Assembly (NCBI GenBank): GCA_019751575.1
Contig: JAIENF010000569.1
Location: 1-5,779 of the forward strand
DNA length: 5,779 nucleotides
Direction of reading: 5' to 3'
Source of the DNA: Burkholderiales bacterium
GTDB lineage: Bacteria; Pseudomonadota; Gammaproteobacteria; Burkholderiales; CAIKXV01
Shown: in pieces, positions 1 to 5,656 of the stretch
How positions within the stretch are numbered: position 1 is the stretch's first letter
Layout: each line of letters opens with the position of its first letter
Position numbers and translations under genes: made by a program
The notes under the pieces: model-generated
The model's input: the letters and a program-made list of their open reading frames with translations, nothing else
Database searches by the model: none
Told to the model about the DNA's origin: nothing

Positions 1-386
1 AGCACCAGCACCACCTCGAACTCGACACGGTCCCACGGATTGCGCGCCGCGCGCAGCTTCGAGACTCGCGCCTCGAGCGCGGCACCGAGATCCATCTGCC
101 GGGCGAGCTGCGGGTTGTCGCGCCGCGGCACATAGCCGAGCTTCACCTGCCGCCACTCGACACGCACCGCGTTCCGGTCGTGCGGATTGTGCGGCTCGCG
201 CACCAGCACCAGCCGATCGCCGACCTGCATCTGTGCGAACAGTTCCTCGCCGGCATGGAACTGGAACCCCGCGAGCGGCGAACTGCGCACCACGATCAGC
301 GCTTCGATCGAAGGCGCAGCGGACCCGGGGACGCCCGGCAACATCACCAGCCCCAGCGCAACGAGGGCCTGCCGCACGATGGCCAC
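1..386 (-). CDS. HIRAN-domain protein with predicted signal peptide (3' end outside window)
   Basis: Partial: 128 codons are visible and the frame runs off the left edge. Numbered from GTG at 386, residues 1-24 look like a signal peptide: Arg5, a hydrophobic stretch LVALGLVML at 8-16, and a small-residue end GSAA at 21-24. A HIRAN-type domain follows at about 30-125, with landmarks SSPLAGFQFHAGE (35-47), VGDRLVLVREPHNPHD (55-70), AVRVEW (73-78), LGYVPR (83-88) and RNPWDRVEF (115-123). HIRAN domains occur in helicases and nucleases such as HLTF, where they bind DNA ends; bacteria also carry stand-alone copies of unknown role. An exported copy would not be expected to meet chromosomal DNA, so its function is unclear. 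The start could be GTG at 386 or GTG at 377. GAGGG at 391-395 lies 4 bases before the first and 13 before the second. It begins 14 bases after the hemJ stop and is probably cotranscribed with it. The domain call is firm; the start is less so. Confidence 0.82.
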   Translation of the reverse strand, partial: MAIVRQALVALGLVMLPGVPGSAAPSIEALIVVRSSPLAGFQFHAGEELFAQMQVGDRLVLVREPHNPHDRNAVRVEWRQVKLGYVPRRDNPQLARQMDLGAALEARVSKLRAARNPWDRVEFEVVLV

Positions 387-400
387 CGAACCCTCGAACG

Positions 401-817
401 TCAGAACGGCTTGACCACCACCAGCACCACCACCGCGAACAGCACCAGCACCGGCAGCTCGTTCATCCAGCGGTAGAAGACATGGCCGCGCGTGTTGCCC
501 CCGGCCTTGAACACGCCGAGCACCCGGCCGCACCACAGGTGGTAGACGACCAGCAGCACGGTCAGCGCGAGCTTCGCATGCAGCCACCCGCCAGCGAAGC
601 CGTAGCCGAGCCACAGCACCAGCCCGAACAGCAGCGCCAGCACCGCCAGCGGCGTCATGAAGCGATACAGCTTGTGCGCCATCAGCAGCAGCCGATCGCG
701 CTCGGCCGTGCTGTCGGCCGGCACCATCGCCAGGTTCACGAAGATGCGCGGCAGGTAGAACAGCCCGGCGAACCAGCTGGTGACGAAGATGATGTGGAAG
801 GCCTTGATCCAGAGCAT
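401..817 (-). CDS. hemJ: HemJ-type protoporphyrinogen IX oxidase (UPF0093 family)
   Basis: A small integral membrane protein of 138 residues, close to the usual length of about 140. HemJ oxidises protoporphyrinogen IX to protoporphyrin IX, the penultimate step of heme synthesis, at the inner membrane in bacteria lacking HemG or HemY. Family landmarks are IKAFHIIFVTSWFAGLFYLPR (4-24), LYRFMTPLA (50-58), WLHAKLAL (78-85), VYHLWCGR (91-98), NTRG (108-111) and RWMNELPV (116-123), ending VVVKPF. Histidines at 8, 48, 80 and 93 are candidate heme or substrate ligands. Four membrane segments lie at about 5-27, 53-73, 80-97 and 119-136. The ATG at 817 is the natural start because the family begins just before the LWIKA segment. 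No Shine-Dalgarno sequence precedes it; the 27-base leader is pyrimidine-rich (CCCTCCTCC). It follows the ABC permease, probably in one transcript. Automated annotation may call it a CopD-family protein, a related fold, but the C-terminal NELP...VVVKPF block favours HemJ. Confidence 0.85.
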   Translation of the reverse strand: MLWIKAFHIIFVTSWFAGLFYLPRIFVNLAMVPADSTAERDRLLLMAHKLYRFMTPLAVLALLFGLVLWLGYGFAGGWLHAKLALTVLLVVYHLWCGRVLGVFKAGGNTRGHVFYRWMNELPVLVLFAVVVLVVVKPF

Positions 818-844
818 GTCGGCAGGGTCGGTACGGAGGAGGGT

Positions 845-1663
845 TCAGCGTAGCAGCCGCCGGCGCGCCAGCACCAGCGCGATATGGAACGCCACCAGGC
901 CGTAACCTGCCAGCACCGCGAGGTGCAACGGCAACTGCCCGGGCACCTCCCCCGCGAGCAGCGGCCGCGCGATCGCGACCGCATGGGTCAGCGGCAGCGC
1001 GGACGACACGGCCTGCAGCCACGCCGGCAACTGGTCGACCGGGAAGAACACGCCGCAGACCAGCATCATCGGCGTGACCACCAGCGTGAAGTAGTACATG
1101 AAGAAGTCGTAGCTCGGCGCGAGCGCGGTGACGATCAGCCCGAGGCTGGCGAAGCACAGGCCGATCAGCAGCGCGAGCGGCACCAGCCAGAGCACCATCC
1201 ACGACTGGGCGAGCCCGAGCAGCCAGACGACGATCAGGATCGCCACGCCCGAGAACAGGCTCTTGGTCGCCGCCCACAGCGCCTCGCCGGTGACGATGTC
1301 GTCGAGCGACAGCGGGGCATTGAGGATCGCATCCCAGGTGCGCTGCACATGCATGCGCGAGAACGCCGAATACAGCGCCTCGAAGGTGGCGGTGTTCATC
1401 GTGCTGTAGCAGATGGTACCCGCGGCGAGGAAGGCGATGTACGGCATGCCGTCGATCGACGGGATCAGCGCCCCCAGCCCGAAGCCGAGCGCGAGCATGT
1501 AGAACGCCGGGTCGGCGAAGTTGCCGAGCATCGACGGGATCGCCAGCTTGCGCCACACCAGGAAGTTGCGCCGCCAGACGTGCAGGCTGCGCAGGCTGAA
1601 CGCGGGCAGCCGGTAGACCGAGGCGCGGGAAGAAGGCGGGACGGACATGCGTTCGGTCGCCAT
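845..1663 (-). CDS. ABC-2 type transporter permease, NodJ/YadH-like
   Basis: A 272-residue inner-membrane permease subunit, working with the ATPase encoded just upstream. An N-terminal cytoplasmic region (1-45, including VWRRNFLVWRK at 29-39) precedes about six membrane segments at roughly 46-67, 74-92, 134-152, 156-180, 188-209 and 245-266. Typical of the ABC-2/NodJ family are MHVQRTWDAILNAPLSLDDIV (104-124), where the cytoplasmic helix meets the ATPase, and the GVFFPVDQLPAWLQ block (204-217) followed by LPLTHAVAIARPL (223-235). NodJ relatives export lipo-oligosaccharides in rhizobia, but most members outside rhizobia have unknown substrates, and nothing here identifies one. The ATG at 1663 lies 3 bases after the ATPase stop, with GGGA 7 bases before it as a weak ribosome site. 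A second ATG at codon 6 (1648) is possible. Translation is probably coupled to the ATPase. Confidence 0.9.
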   Translation of the reverse strand: MATERMSVPPSSRASVYRLPAFSLRSLHVWRRNFLVWRKLAIPSMLGNFADPAFYMLALGFGLGALIPSIDGMPYIAFLAAGTICYSTMNTATFEALYSAFSRMHVQRTWDAILNAPLSLDDIVTGEALWAATKSLFSGVAILIVVWLLGLAQSWMVLWLVPLALLIGLCFASLGLIVTALAPSYDFFMYYFTLVVTPMMLVCGVFFPVDQLPAWLQAVSSALPLTHAVAIARPLLAGEVPGQLPLHLAVLAGYGLVAFHIALVLARRRLLR

Positions 1664-1666
1664 CGT

Positions 1667-2587
1667 TCAGTCCCGCATCTCGCGGCCGGTCAGCTTCAGG
1701 AACAGGTCTTCCAGGTTCGCCGGGCGGTGCAGGTGGCGCAGGCCCGGCCAGCCGGTGAGGCTGGCCACCAGCGGCCCGGCATCGTGCGCATAGCAGAACA
1801 CGGTCTCGCCGGTGCGCTCGCAGCGTTCGCTGTTCGGGACTGCATGGGTTGTCGCCCAGGCGTCGATGCCGTCGCCATAGACCTCGACCACCTGCGGCTC
1901 GATATGCTCGGCGATCAGCGCGCGCGGCTCGCCGGTGGCGATCACGCGGCCCTGGTCGAGCACCGACAGCCGGGTGCACAGGCGCTCGGCCTCTTCCATG
2001 AAATGCGTGGTCAGCAACAGCGTCTTGCCCTGGGCGGTGAGCTGCTTCAGCCGGTCCCAGATCACGTGGCGCGCCTGCGGGTCGAGGCCGGTGGTCGGCT
2101 CGTCGAGCAGGATCAGGTCGGGATCGTTCACCAGCGCACGCGCCAGCGTCAGCCGCCGCTTCATGCCGCCGGACAGCGCCTGGATCTTCGCGTCGCCGCG
2201 GCCGGTGAGGTTGGCGAACTCGAGCAGGTCGGGGATGCGCGACTTAACCCGCGCATCGGACAGCCCGAAGTAGCGGCCGAACACCAGCAGGTTCTCGCTC
2301 ACCGTGAAGTCGGGATCCAGGCTGTCGATCTGCGGTACCACGCCGACCCGCTGCCGGGCCTCGCGCGCCTGCCGCGGCAGGTCGAAGCCGAACAGGTCGA
2401 TCGAGCCGGCGTCCGGCTCCGCCAACCCGAGGCACAGCTTGAGCGTCGTGGTCTTGCCCGCGCCGTTCGGGCCGAGCAGCCCGAAGCATTCCCCGGCGTG
2501 CAGTTCCAGGTCGACGCCGGCGACCACTTCCCGCCCCCCGTAGGATTTGCGCAGCCCGCTGATGCGCGCGACGGTCGCGGGGCTCAT
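1667..2587 (-). CDS. ABC transporter ATP-binding protein, NodI/DrrA-like
   Basis: A 306-residue ATPase subunit that powers the neighbouring ABC-2 permease. All nucleotide-binding elements are intact: Walker A GPNGAGKT (39-46), Q-loop glutamine at 86 within VVPQIDSL, signature LSGGMKRR (138-145), Walker B LILLDEP (158-164) with catalytic Glu163, D-loop GLDP (167-170) and switch His195 in [13 protein letters not shown]. The [17 protein letters not shown] wording (84-100) is typical of the NodI/DrrA branch. Residues after about 225 form the variable C-terminal region of this branch, ending [13 protein letters not shown]. The gene begins inside the stop of the alpha/beta hydrolase gene (ATGA, 2584-2587) and ends 3 bases before the permease, so the three are likely translated in series. 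The substrate is unknown; NodI is the nearest named relative, but no nodulation genes are visible. Confidence 0.93.
   Translation of the reverse strand: MSPATVARISGLRKSYGGREVVAGVDLELHAGECFGLLGPNGAGKTTTLKLCLGLAEPDAGSIDLFGFDLPRQAREARQRVGVVPQIDSLDPDFTVSENLLVFGRYFGLSDARVKSRIPDLLEFANLTGRGDAKIQALSGGMKRRLTLARALVNDPDLILLDEPTTGLDPQARHVIWDRLKQLTAQGKTLLLTTHFMEEAERLCTRLSVLDQGRVIATGEPRALIAEHIEPQVVEVYGDGIDAWATTHAVPNSERCERTGETVFCYAHDAGPLVASLTGWPGLRHLHRPANLEDLFLKLTGREMRD
2584..2587 (-). other. ATGA start/stop overlap of hydrolase and ABC ATPase genes
   Basis: On the minus strand the hydrolase ends with TGA (2586-2584) while the ATPase begins with ATG (2587-2585), so both codons share the four bases ATGA. 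No strong Shine-Dalgarno sequence is seen just upstream of the ATPase start. Such overlaps usually reflect translational coupling by a terminating ribosome that restarts at once; that mechanism is inferred here. Confidence 0.9.
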
Positions 2588-3222
2588 TCGACGCCGGCGC
2601 TCGCCAGCGCGCGGCGTACCAGCCGGGCCAGCACCGGCAGCCGGCCGTGGAAGAAGTGGCCGGTACCGGGCACCAGCGACACCGGCAGTTCCTGCGGCCG
2701 TGCCCAGTCGAGCACCAGCCGCAGCGGCACCACGTCGTCGTCCTCGCCATGGATCACCACGGTCGACGGCCGCACCGTGCCCACCTCGAAGCGCCCGACG
2801 GCCGGTGCGACCAGCACCACCAGCGCGAACGGGTCGCCGGCCGCCTCGGCCCGCGCCGCGAGGCGGCTGGCGACGAAACCGCCGAAGGAGAACCCCGCCA
2901 GCACGGCCGGCAGCGGCCCGAACCGGGCGCGCAATGCATCCATCACGAGGGCGAGGTCTTCGGTCTCGCCCTTGCCCTCGTCATGCACGCCTTCCGAATC
3001 GCCGACGCCGCGGAAGTTCGGCCGCGCCACCACATGGCCGGCGTCGAAGAACGCGCGCGCGAGGGTGGTCACCACCTTGTTCTCGTTGGTGCCGCCGAAC
3101 AGCGGGTGCGGATGCGCGACCAGCGCGATGCCGCGCCGATGCTCGCCCGGGTCGTTCAGCTTCACTTCGATGTTGCCCGCCGCGCCGCGGAGGTCGAAGC
3201 GGCTCAGCGTCGACGGCTTCAT
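2584..3222 (-). CDS. alpha/beta hydrolase, COG2945-like
   Basis: A 212-residue cytoplasmic hydrolase with no signal peptide, near the usual length for this compact group. Visible landmarks are the oxyanion region [10 protein letters not shown] (35-44) followed by TNENKVV, the [12 protein letters not shown] loop (67-78), and the nucleophile elbow GFSFGG (110-115) with Ser112. The predicted acid is Asp162 in HGEDDDVVP (158-166), and His189 in PGTGHFFHG (185-193) completes the triad. The substrate is unknown; relatives are usually annotated as serine esterases or dienelactone-hydrolase-like proteins. The ATG at 3222 gives the expected N-terminus and lies 4 bases after the ferredoxin stop. The 3' end overlaps the ABC ATPase start. 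Its place between a ferredoxin and an exporter suggests co-expression but does not show what it cleaves. The fold and triad are certain enough; the substrate is not. Confidence 0.9.
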   Translation of the reverse strand: MKPSTLSRFDLRGAAGNIEVKLNDPGEHRRGIALVAHPHPLFGGTNENKVVTTLARAFFDAGHVVARPNFRGVGDSEGVHDEGKGETEDLALVMDALRARFGPLPAVLAGFSFGGFVASRLAARAEAAGDPFALVVLVAPAVGRFEVGTVRPSTVVIHGEDDDVVPLRLVLDWARPQELPVSLVPGTGHFFHGRLPVLARLVRRALASAGVE

Positions 3223-3226
3223 CGGC

Positions 3227-3535
3227 TCAGACCCGCAGCCGCTCCACCGGGCGGCCGTTCACCAGGTGTTCGTCGATGATCTCGTCGATGTCGCTGCGGT
3301 CGACATAGGTGTACCAGACCGCTTCCGGGTAGACGACCATCACCGGCCCGCTGTCGCAGCGGTCGAGGCAGCCGGCCATGTTCACCCGCACCTTGCCCTC
3401 GCCCGACAGGCCGAGTTCCTTCACCCGGCTCTTCGCGTAGTCGCGGACTTCGGACGCGGCATGGTCGTTGCAGCACGACCTGCCGCCGTCACGCTGGTTG
3501 CAGCAGAAGAAGACATGATGGCTGTAGTGGCTCAT
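3227..3535 (-). CDS. [2Fe-2S] ferredoxin, thioredoxin-like (Shethna type)
   Basis: A 102-residue protein resembling Azotobacter [2Fe-2S] protein I and other thioredoxin-fold ferredoxins (COG3411-like). The expected ligands are Cys11 (HHVFFC, 6-11), Cys21 (GRSC, 18-21), Cys56 and Cys60 (GCLDRC, 55-60). The conserved C-terminal wording VVYPEAVWYTYVDRSDIDEIIDEHL (67-91) supports the call. It probably carries electrons in the cytoplasm; no redox partner is identified. Two extra cysteines, Cys12 and Cys22, each sit next to a ligand, giving two CC pairs. The ATG at 3535 gives the family's usual start shortly before HHVFF. It lies 28 bases after the VanZ-family stop and 4 bases before the hydrolase. 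The leader has only a weak GCGGA ribosome-site candidate. A TATAAT hexamer upstream may give it its own promoter. Confidence 0.92.
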   Translation of the reverse strand: MSHYSHHVFFCCNQRDGGRSCCNDHAASEVRDYAKSRVKELGLSGEGKVRVNMAGCLDRCDSGPVMVVYPEAVWYTYVDRSDIDEIIDEHLVNGRPVERLRV

Positions 3536-3562
3536 CGGGAGGTCCGCGGTAGGTGAGGGCCG

Positions 3563-3568
3563 ATTATA
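3563..3568 (-). promoter_or_regulatory. candidate -10 element (TATAAT) before the ferredoxin gene
   Basis: The minus strand reads TATAAT exactly, the sigma-70 -10 consensus, in otherwise very GC-rich DNA. It overlaps the last Leu codon (CTA) and the TAA stop of the VanZ-family gene. A transcript starting about 7 bases downstream would have a leader of about 20 bases before the ferredoxin ATG at 3535. No good TTGACA-like -35 sits 16-18 bases upstream, and no TGn extension is present, so this rests on the -10 alone and could be chance. Confidence 0.3.
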
Positions 3569-4691
3569 GCGAGCGCAGCAGCCCGCGCAGACGGAACAGG
3601 TAGAAGGCGGCCGCCAGCGGCCACAGTTCCGCCACGGTGCGCGCCAGCCCGGTGTAGTTCAGCAGCTGGCCATAGTTCCAGCGGAACGGCCACAGCGCCT
3701 CGACCGGCTGCAGCGGGCTCTCGTACAGGTGGATCGACAGGAACGAGAGGCACAACACGACGATGCCCACGCCGGTGACCGCCGCACGCGGGAGGGCCAC
3801 CATCAGCCCGGCCAGGGCAGCCCCGGCACCGATGCCGACCAGCACCTCGTCCGACAGCCAGATGAACACCGCCTCGGCCTTGAGCATCGCAAGGCCGGCA
3901 CCGAACTTGATCAGCCCGGCCATCGCCAGCAGTGACAGCATCGCGACCAGCGCATGCCAGCGCTGGCGCATCAGTGCCATCACGAACAGGCCCACTGCCA
4001 GCGTGTTGACCGCCACCGCCGCCGCCGATCCGGCCGAGAACGCGCTGGGCGGGATGAAGCCGGTGCCCGGAATCGGCAGCGTATCGGGCAATGCACGCAA
4101 CGACATCAGCGGCAGCGACGGATCGAGCTGGGTCAGGAACCAGAGCGCCACCAGCGCCAGGCCCGGCTCAGCGAGCCGCCCCGGCAGGCACCACCGCCGC
4201 CGCAGGTCGCGCACATGCGCCCACAGCGGCATGCGCCCGGTGCGCGCGGCGAGCAACGCGCCGAGCAGCGTGCCGACCGCATTCGCGATCAGGTCGACGC
4301 TGGACGCCACCCGGCCCGGCAGGTACATCTGTGCCGTCTCCATGCCGAGGCTGAACGCCGCACCGGCCAGCGCCGCCAGGAGCACCGCCAGCGCCGGTCG
4401 CATCCGGCGCATTGCGCCCAGGGTCAGCAGCAGGCCCAGCGGCAGGTAGGCGACCGCGTTGATGAACAGGTCGAAACGCTGCCAGCGGCGCGGCCAGGGC
4501 TCGTCGAGGAAGGCCAGCGGCGGCACGCCGGGCGTGGCCCAGCCAGTGAACGGCGACAGGCTCGCGTAGACGAGGACCAGCAGGTAAGCTCCGGCGAAAT
4601 ACCACGCGAGCCGGCTTTCCCGCGCCTGTGCCAGCCGGAAATCCGTGACGACATGCGTAACGACTTCAGTATCCGGCCCCGCAGGATTCAT
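3564..4691 (-). CDS. VanZ-family multi-pass membrane protein
   Basis: A 375-residue inner-membrane protein. The VanZ domain covers about 33-150, with YASLSPFTGW (42-51), DLFINAVAYLPLGLLL (74-89), the signature ETAQMYLPGR (118-127) and SSVDLIANAVGTLLGALLA (130-148). Glu118, Gln121, Arg127, Asp133 and Asn137 are the most conserved-looking polar positions. VanZ itself gives low-level teicoplanin resistance in Gram-positives, but the biochemical role of the family in Gram-negatives is unknown. After a basic loop (151-172) the protein continues with about five more membrane segments (176-190, 223-241, 247-269, 282-300, 304-320) and a final one near 351-367, so it is far longer than a minimal VanZ domain. 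The ATG at 4691 is the only plausible start: the frame has an upstream stop and no other ATG or GTG before the first membrane segment. No Shine-Dalgarno sequence precedes it. It starts 2 bases from the divergent DHH gene and heads the minus-strand gene series. Confidence 0.87.
   Translation of the reverse strand: MNPAGPDTEVVTHVVTDFRLAQARESRLAWYFAGAYLLVLVYASLSPFTGWATPGVPPLAFLDEPWPRRWQRFDLFINAVAYLPLGLLLTLGAMRRMRPALAVLLAALAGAAFSLGMETAQMYLPGRVASSVDLIANAVGTLLGALLAARTGRMPLWAHVRDLRRRWCLPGRLAEPGLALVALWFLTQLDPSLPLMSLRALPDTLPIPGTGFIPPSAFSAGSAAAVAVNTLAVGLFVMALMRQRWHALVAMLSLLAMAGLIKFGAGLAMLKAEAVFIWLSDEVLVGIGAGAALAGLMVALPRAAVTGVGIVVLCLSFLSIHLYESPLQPVEALWPFRWNYGQLLNYTGLARTVAELWPLAAAFYLFRLRGLLRSL
4683..4686 (+). 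promoter_or_regulatory. Shine-Dalgarno sequence of the DHH phosphoesterase gene
   Basis: AGGA lies 7 bases before the ATG at 4694, a normal spacing, and supports that start. It falls within codons 2-3 of the oppositely oriented VanZ-family gene, so the ribosome site of one gene is coding sequence of the other. Confidence 0.6.
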
Positions 4692-4696
4692 CGATG
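4689..4696. other. palindromic head-to-head start codons (CATCGATG)
   Basis: The eight bases CATCGATG are their own reverse complement. Read leftward they begin the VanZ-family gene (ATG at 4691-4689); read rightward they begin the DHH gene (ATG at 4694-4696). Only two bases, CG, separate the start codons, so each gene's promoter and ribosome site must lie within the other gene's coding sequence, unless one transcript is leaderless. Confidence 0.85.
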
Positions 4697-5656
4697 AAAT
4701 TCTATGACGTTTTCAATGGCGACGCCGACGGGCTGTGCGCGTTGCACCAGTTGCGCCTGGCCGAACCGCGCGATGCGATCCTGGTCACCGGCACCAAGCG
4801 CGACATCGAACTGCTCGACCAGGTCGATGCCGGCCGCGGCGACGAGATCACCGTGTTCGACATCTCGCTCGAGGTCAACCGCGATGCGCTGATGCGCGTG
4901 CTCGACGCCGGCGCGCGCGTGCGCTACTTCGACCACCATTTCGCCGGGACGATCCCGCAGCGGCCGGGTTTCCGGGCCCACATAGACGGTTCGGCCGACA
5001 CCTGCACCAGCCTGATCGTCGACCGGTTCCTGAATGGCAAGTATCGCGCATGGGCAGTGGTCGCGGCGTTCGGCGACAACCTGCGCGAGGCCGCGTGGAA
5101 GGCCGCCGAGCCGCTAGAGATGAACGACATGCAGATGCACACCCTGCGCGTGCTCGGCGAATGCCTGAACTACAACGCCTATGGCGAATCGCTCGACGAC
5201 CTGCACTACCAGCCCGACGAGCTGTACGAGACGCTCCGCCGCTACGAGAACCCGCTCGACTTCGTCGTCGCCGAACCGGTGTACGAGGTGCTGCGCACCG
5301 CGCTGTCCGACGACCTCGCACGCGCGGCCGAACTGGAACCGGCGATGGTGCGCGAATCCGGCGCCGCGTTCATCCTGCCCGACGCCGCCTGGTCGCGGCG
5401 CATCTCCGGCTTCTTCAGCAACCAGCTGGCCAACGCCTTCCCGATGCGTGCGCACGCGGTGCTCACCGTGCGTGCCGGCGGCTACCTGGTCAGCGTGCGC
5501 GCGCCCGCCAGCGTGCCGGCAGGCGCCGATGCCCTCTGCCGCCAGTTCGAGACCGGCGGCGGCCGCTCGCGTGCCGCGGGCATCCAGCTGCTGCCGGAGT
5601 CCGAGCTGCCCCGCTTCCTCGCCGCGTTCGAGAAGGCGTATCCGGGGCGCGGCTAG
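4694..5656 (+). CDS. DHH-family phosphoesterase
   Basis: A 320-residue cytoplasmic protein, the only plus-strand gene in the window. The metal-binding motifs of DHH phosphoesterases are in order: NGDADG (8-13, Asp10 and Asp12), Asp56 in VFDIS, DHH at 80-82 (RYFDHHF) and Asp128 in AFGDN. The DHHA1-like C-terminal part ends with GGGRSRAAG (288-296), where the family usually has GGGH; the His is replaced by Arg. DHH proteins hydrolyse phosphodiesters in nanoRNA, cyclic dinucleotides, single-stranded DNA or pyrophosphate, usually with manganese. This one cannot be assigned a substrate from sequence, and the Arg may alter nucleic-acid binding. The length is near that of NrnA-like enzymes. The ATG at 4694 is supported by AGGA 7 bases upstream. 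A weak promoter candidate, GTGACG (4645-4650) with CAGTAT (4667-4672), lies inside the VanZ gene. Its TAG stop overlaps that of the convergent glutaminase gene. Confidence 0.9.
   Translation: MKFYDVFNGDADGLCALHQLRLAEPRDAILVTGTKRDIELLDQVDAGRGDEITVFDISLEVNRDALMRVLDAGARVRYFDHHFAGTIPQRPGFRAHIDGSADTCTSLIVDRFLNGKYRAWAVVAAFGDNLREAAWKAAEPLEMNDMQMHTLRVLGECLNYNAYGESLDDLHYQPDELYETLRRYENPLDFVVAEPVYEVLRTALSDDLARAAELEPAMVRESGAAFILPDAAWSRRISGFFSNQLANAFPMRAHAVLTVRAGGYLVSVRAPASVPAGADALCRQFETGGGRSRAAGIQLLPESELPRFLAAFEKAYPGRG
4699..4704 (-). promoter_or_regulatory. candidate -10 element (TAGAAT) for the VanZ-family gene
   Basis: The minus strand reads TAGAAT, five of six matches to TATAAT, within codons 2-4 of the DHH gene. 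Transcription would start 6-8 bases downstream, at or next to the VanZ ATG at 4691. This would make a leaderless message and fits the absence of a Shine-Dalgarno sequence. No convincing -35 was found at normal spacing, so the call is tentative. Confidence 0.22.
5653..5656. other. tail-to-tail stop overlap (CTAG) of DHH gene and glsA
   Basis: The palindromic tetramer CTAG holds the TAG stop of the DHH gene (5654-5656, plus) and the TAG stop of glutaminase (5655-5653, minus). The two convergent genes overlap by these four bases and leave no room for a shared intergenic terminator. Confidence 0.88.

Noticed and set aside
413..455. Repeat-like runs of CACCAGCACC and CCACCACCA, suggestive of a microsatellite.
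   Set aside because: On the minus strand these encode the Val/Leu-rich last membrane segment of HemJ using GTG and CTG codons; the pattern follows from composition.
845..2587. The ATPase and permease as a true nodulation factor exporter (nodI and nodJ).
   Set aside because: The proteins resemble NodI/NodJ, but no nodulation genes or nod-box-like elements were seen, and homologues are widespread in non-rhizobial betaproteobacteria.
884..3556. A plus-strand open frame of 890 codons antisense to the permease, ATPase, hydrolase and ferredoxin genes.
   Set aside because: Its translation is rich in Arg, Gln, His, Ala and Pro with no recognisable domain, and it lies opposite four convincing genes. 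Such long antisense frames arise in GC-rich DNA because G/C third positions remove stops.
3954..4697. A plus-strand open frame of 247 codons opposite the VanZ-family gene.
   Set aside because: The translation is low-complexity (Arg, Gln, His, Ala) with no motif, while the minus-strand frame has clear VanZ motifs and membrane segments.
4711..4716. TTGAAA on the minus strand as a -35 for the VanZ-family gene.
   Set aside because: It is only 6 bases from TAGAAT, and the hexamer at normal spacing downstream (CGATGA) is not a -10.
4688..5466. Minus-strand open frames opposite the DHH gene, for example 4688-4981 and 5114-5455.
   Set aside because: They lack family motifs and ribosome sites, and the plus strand carries all the DHH motifs in one frame.
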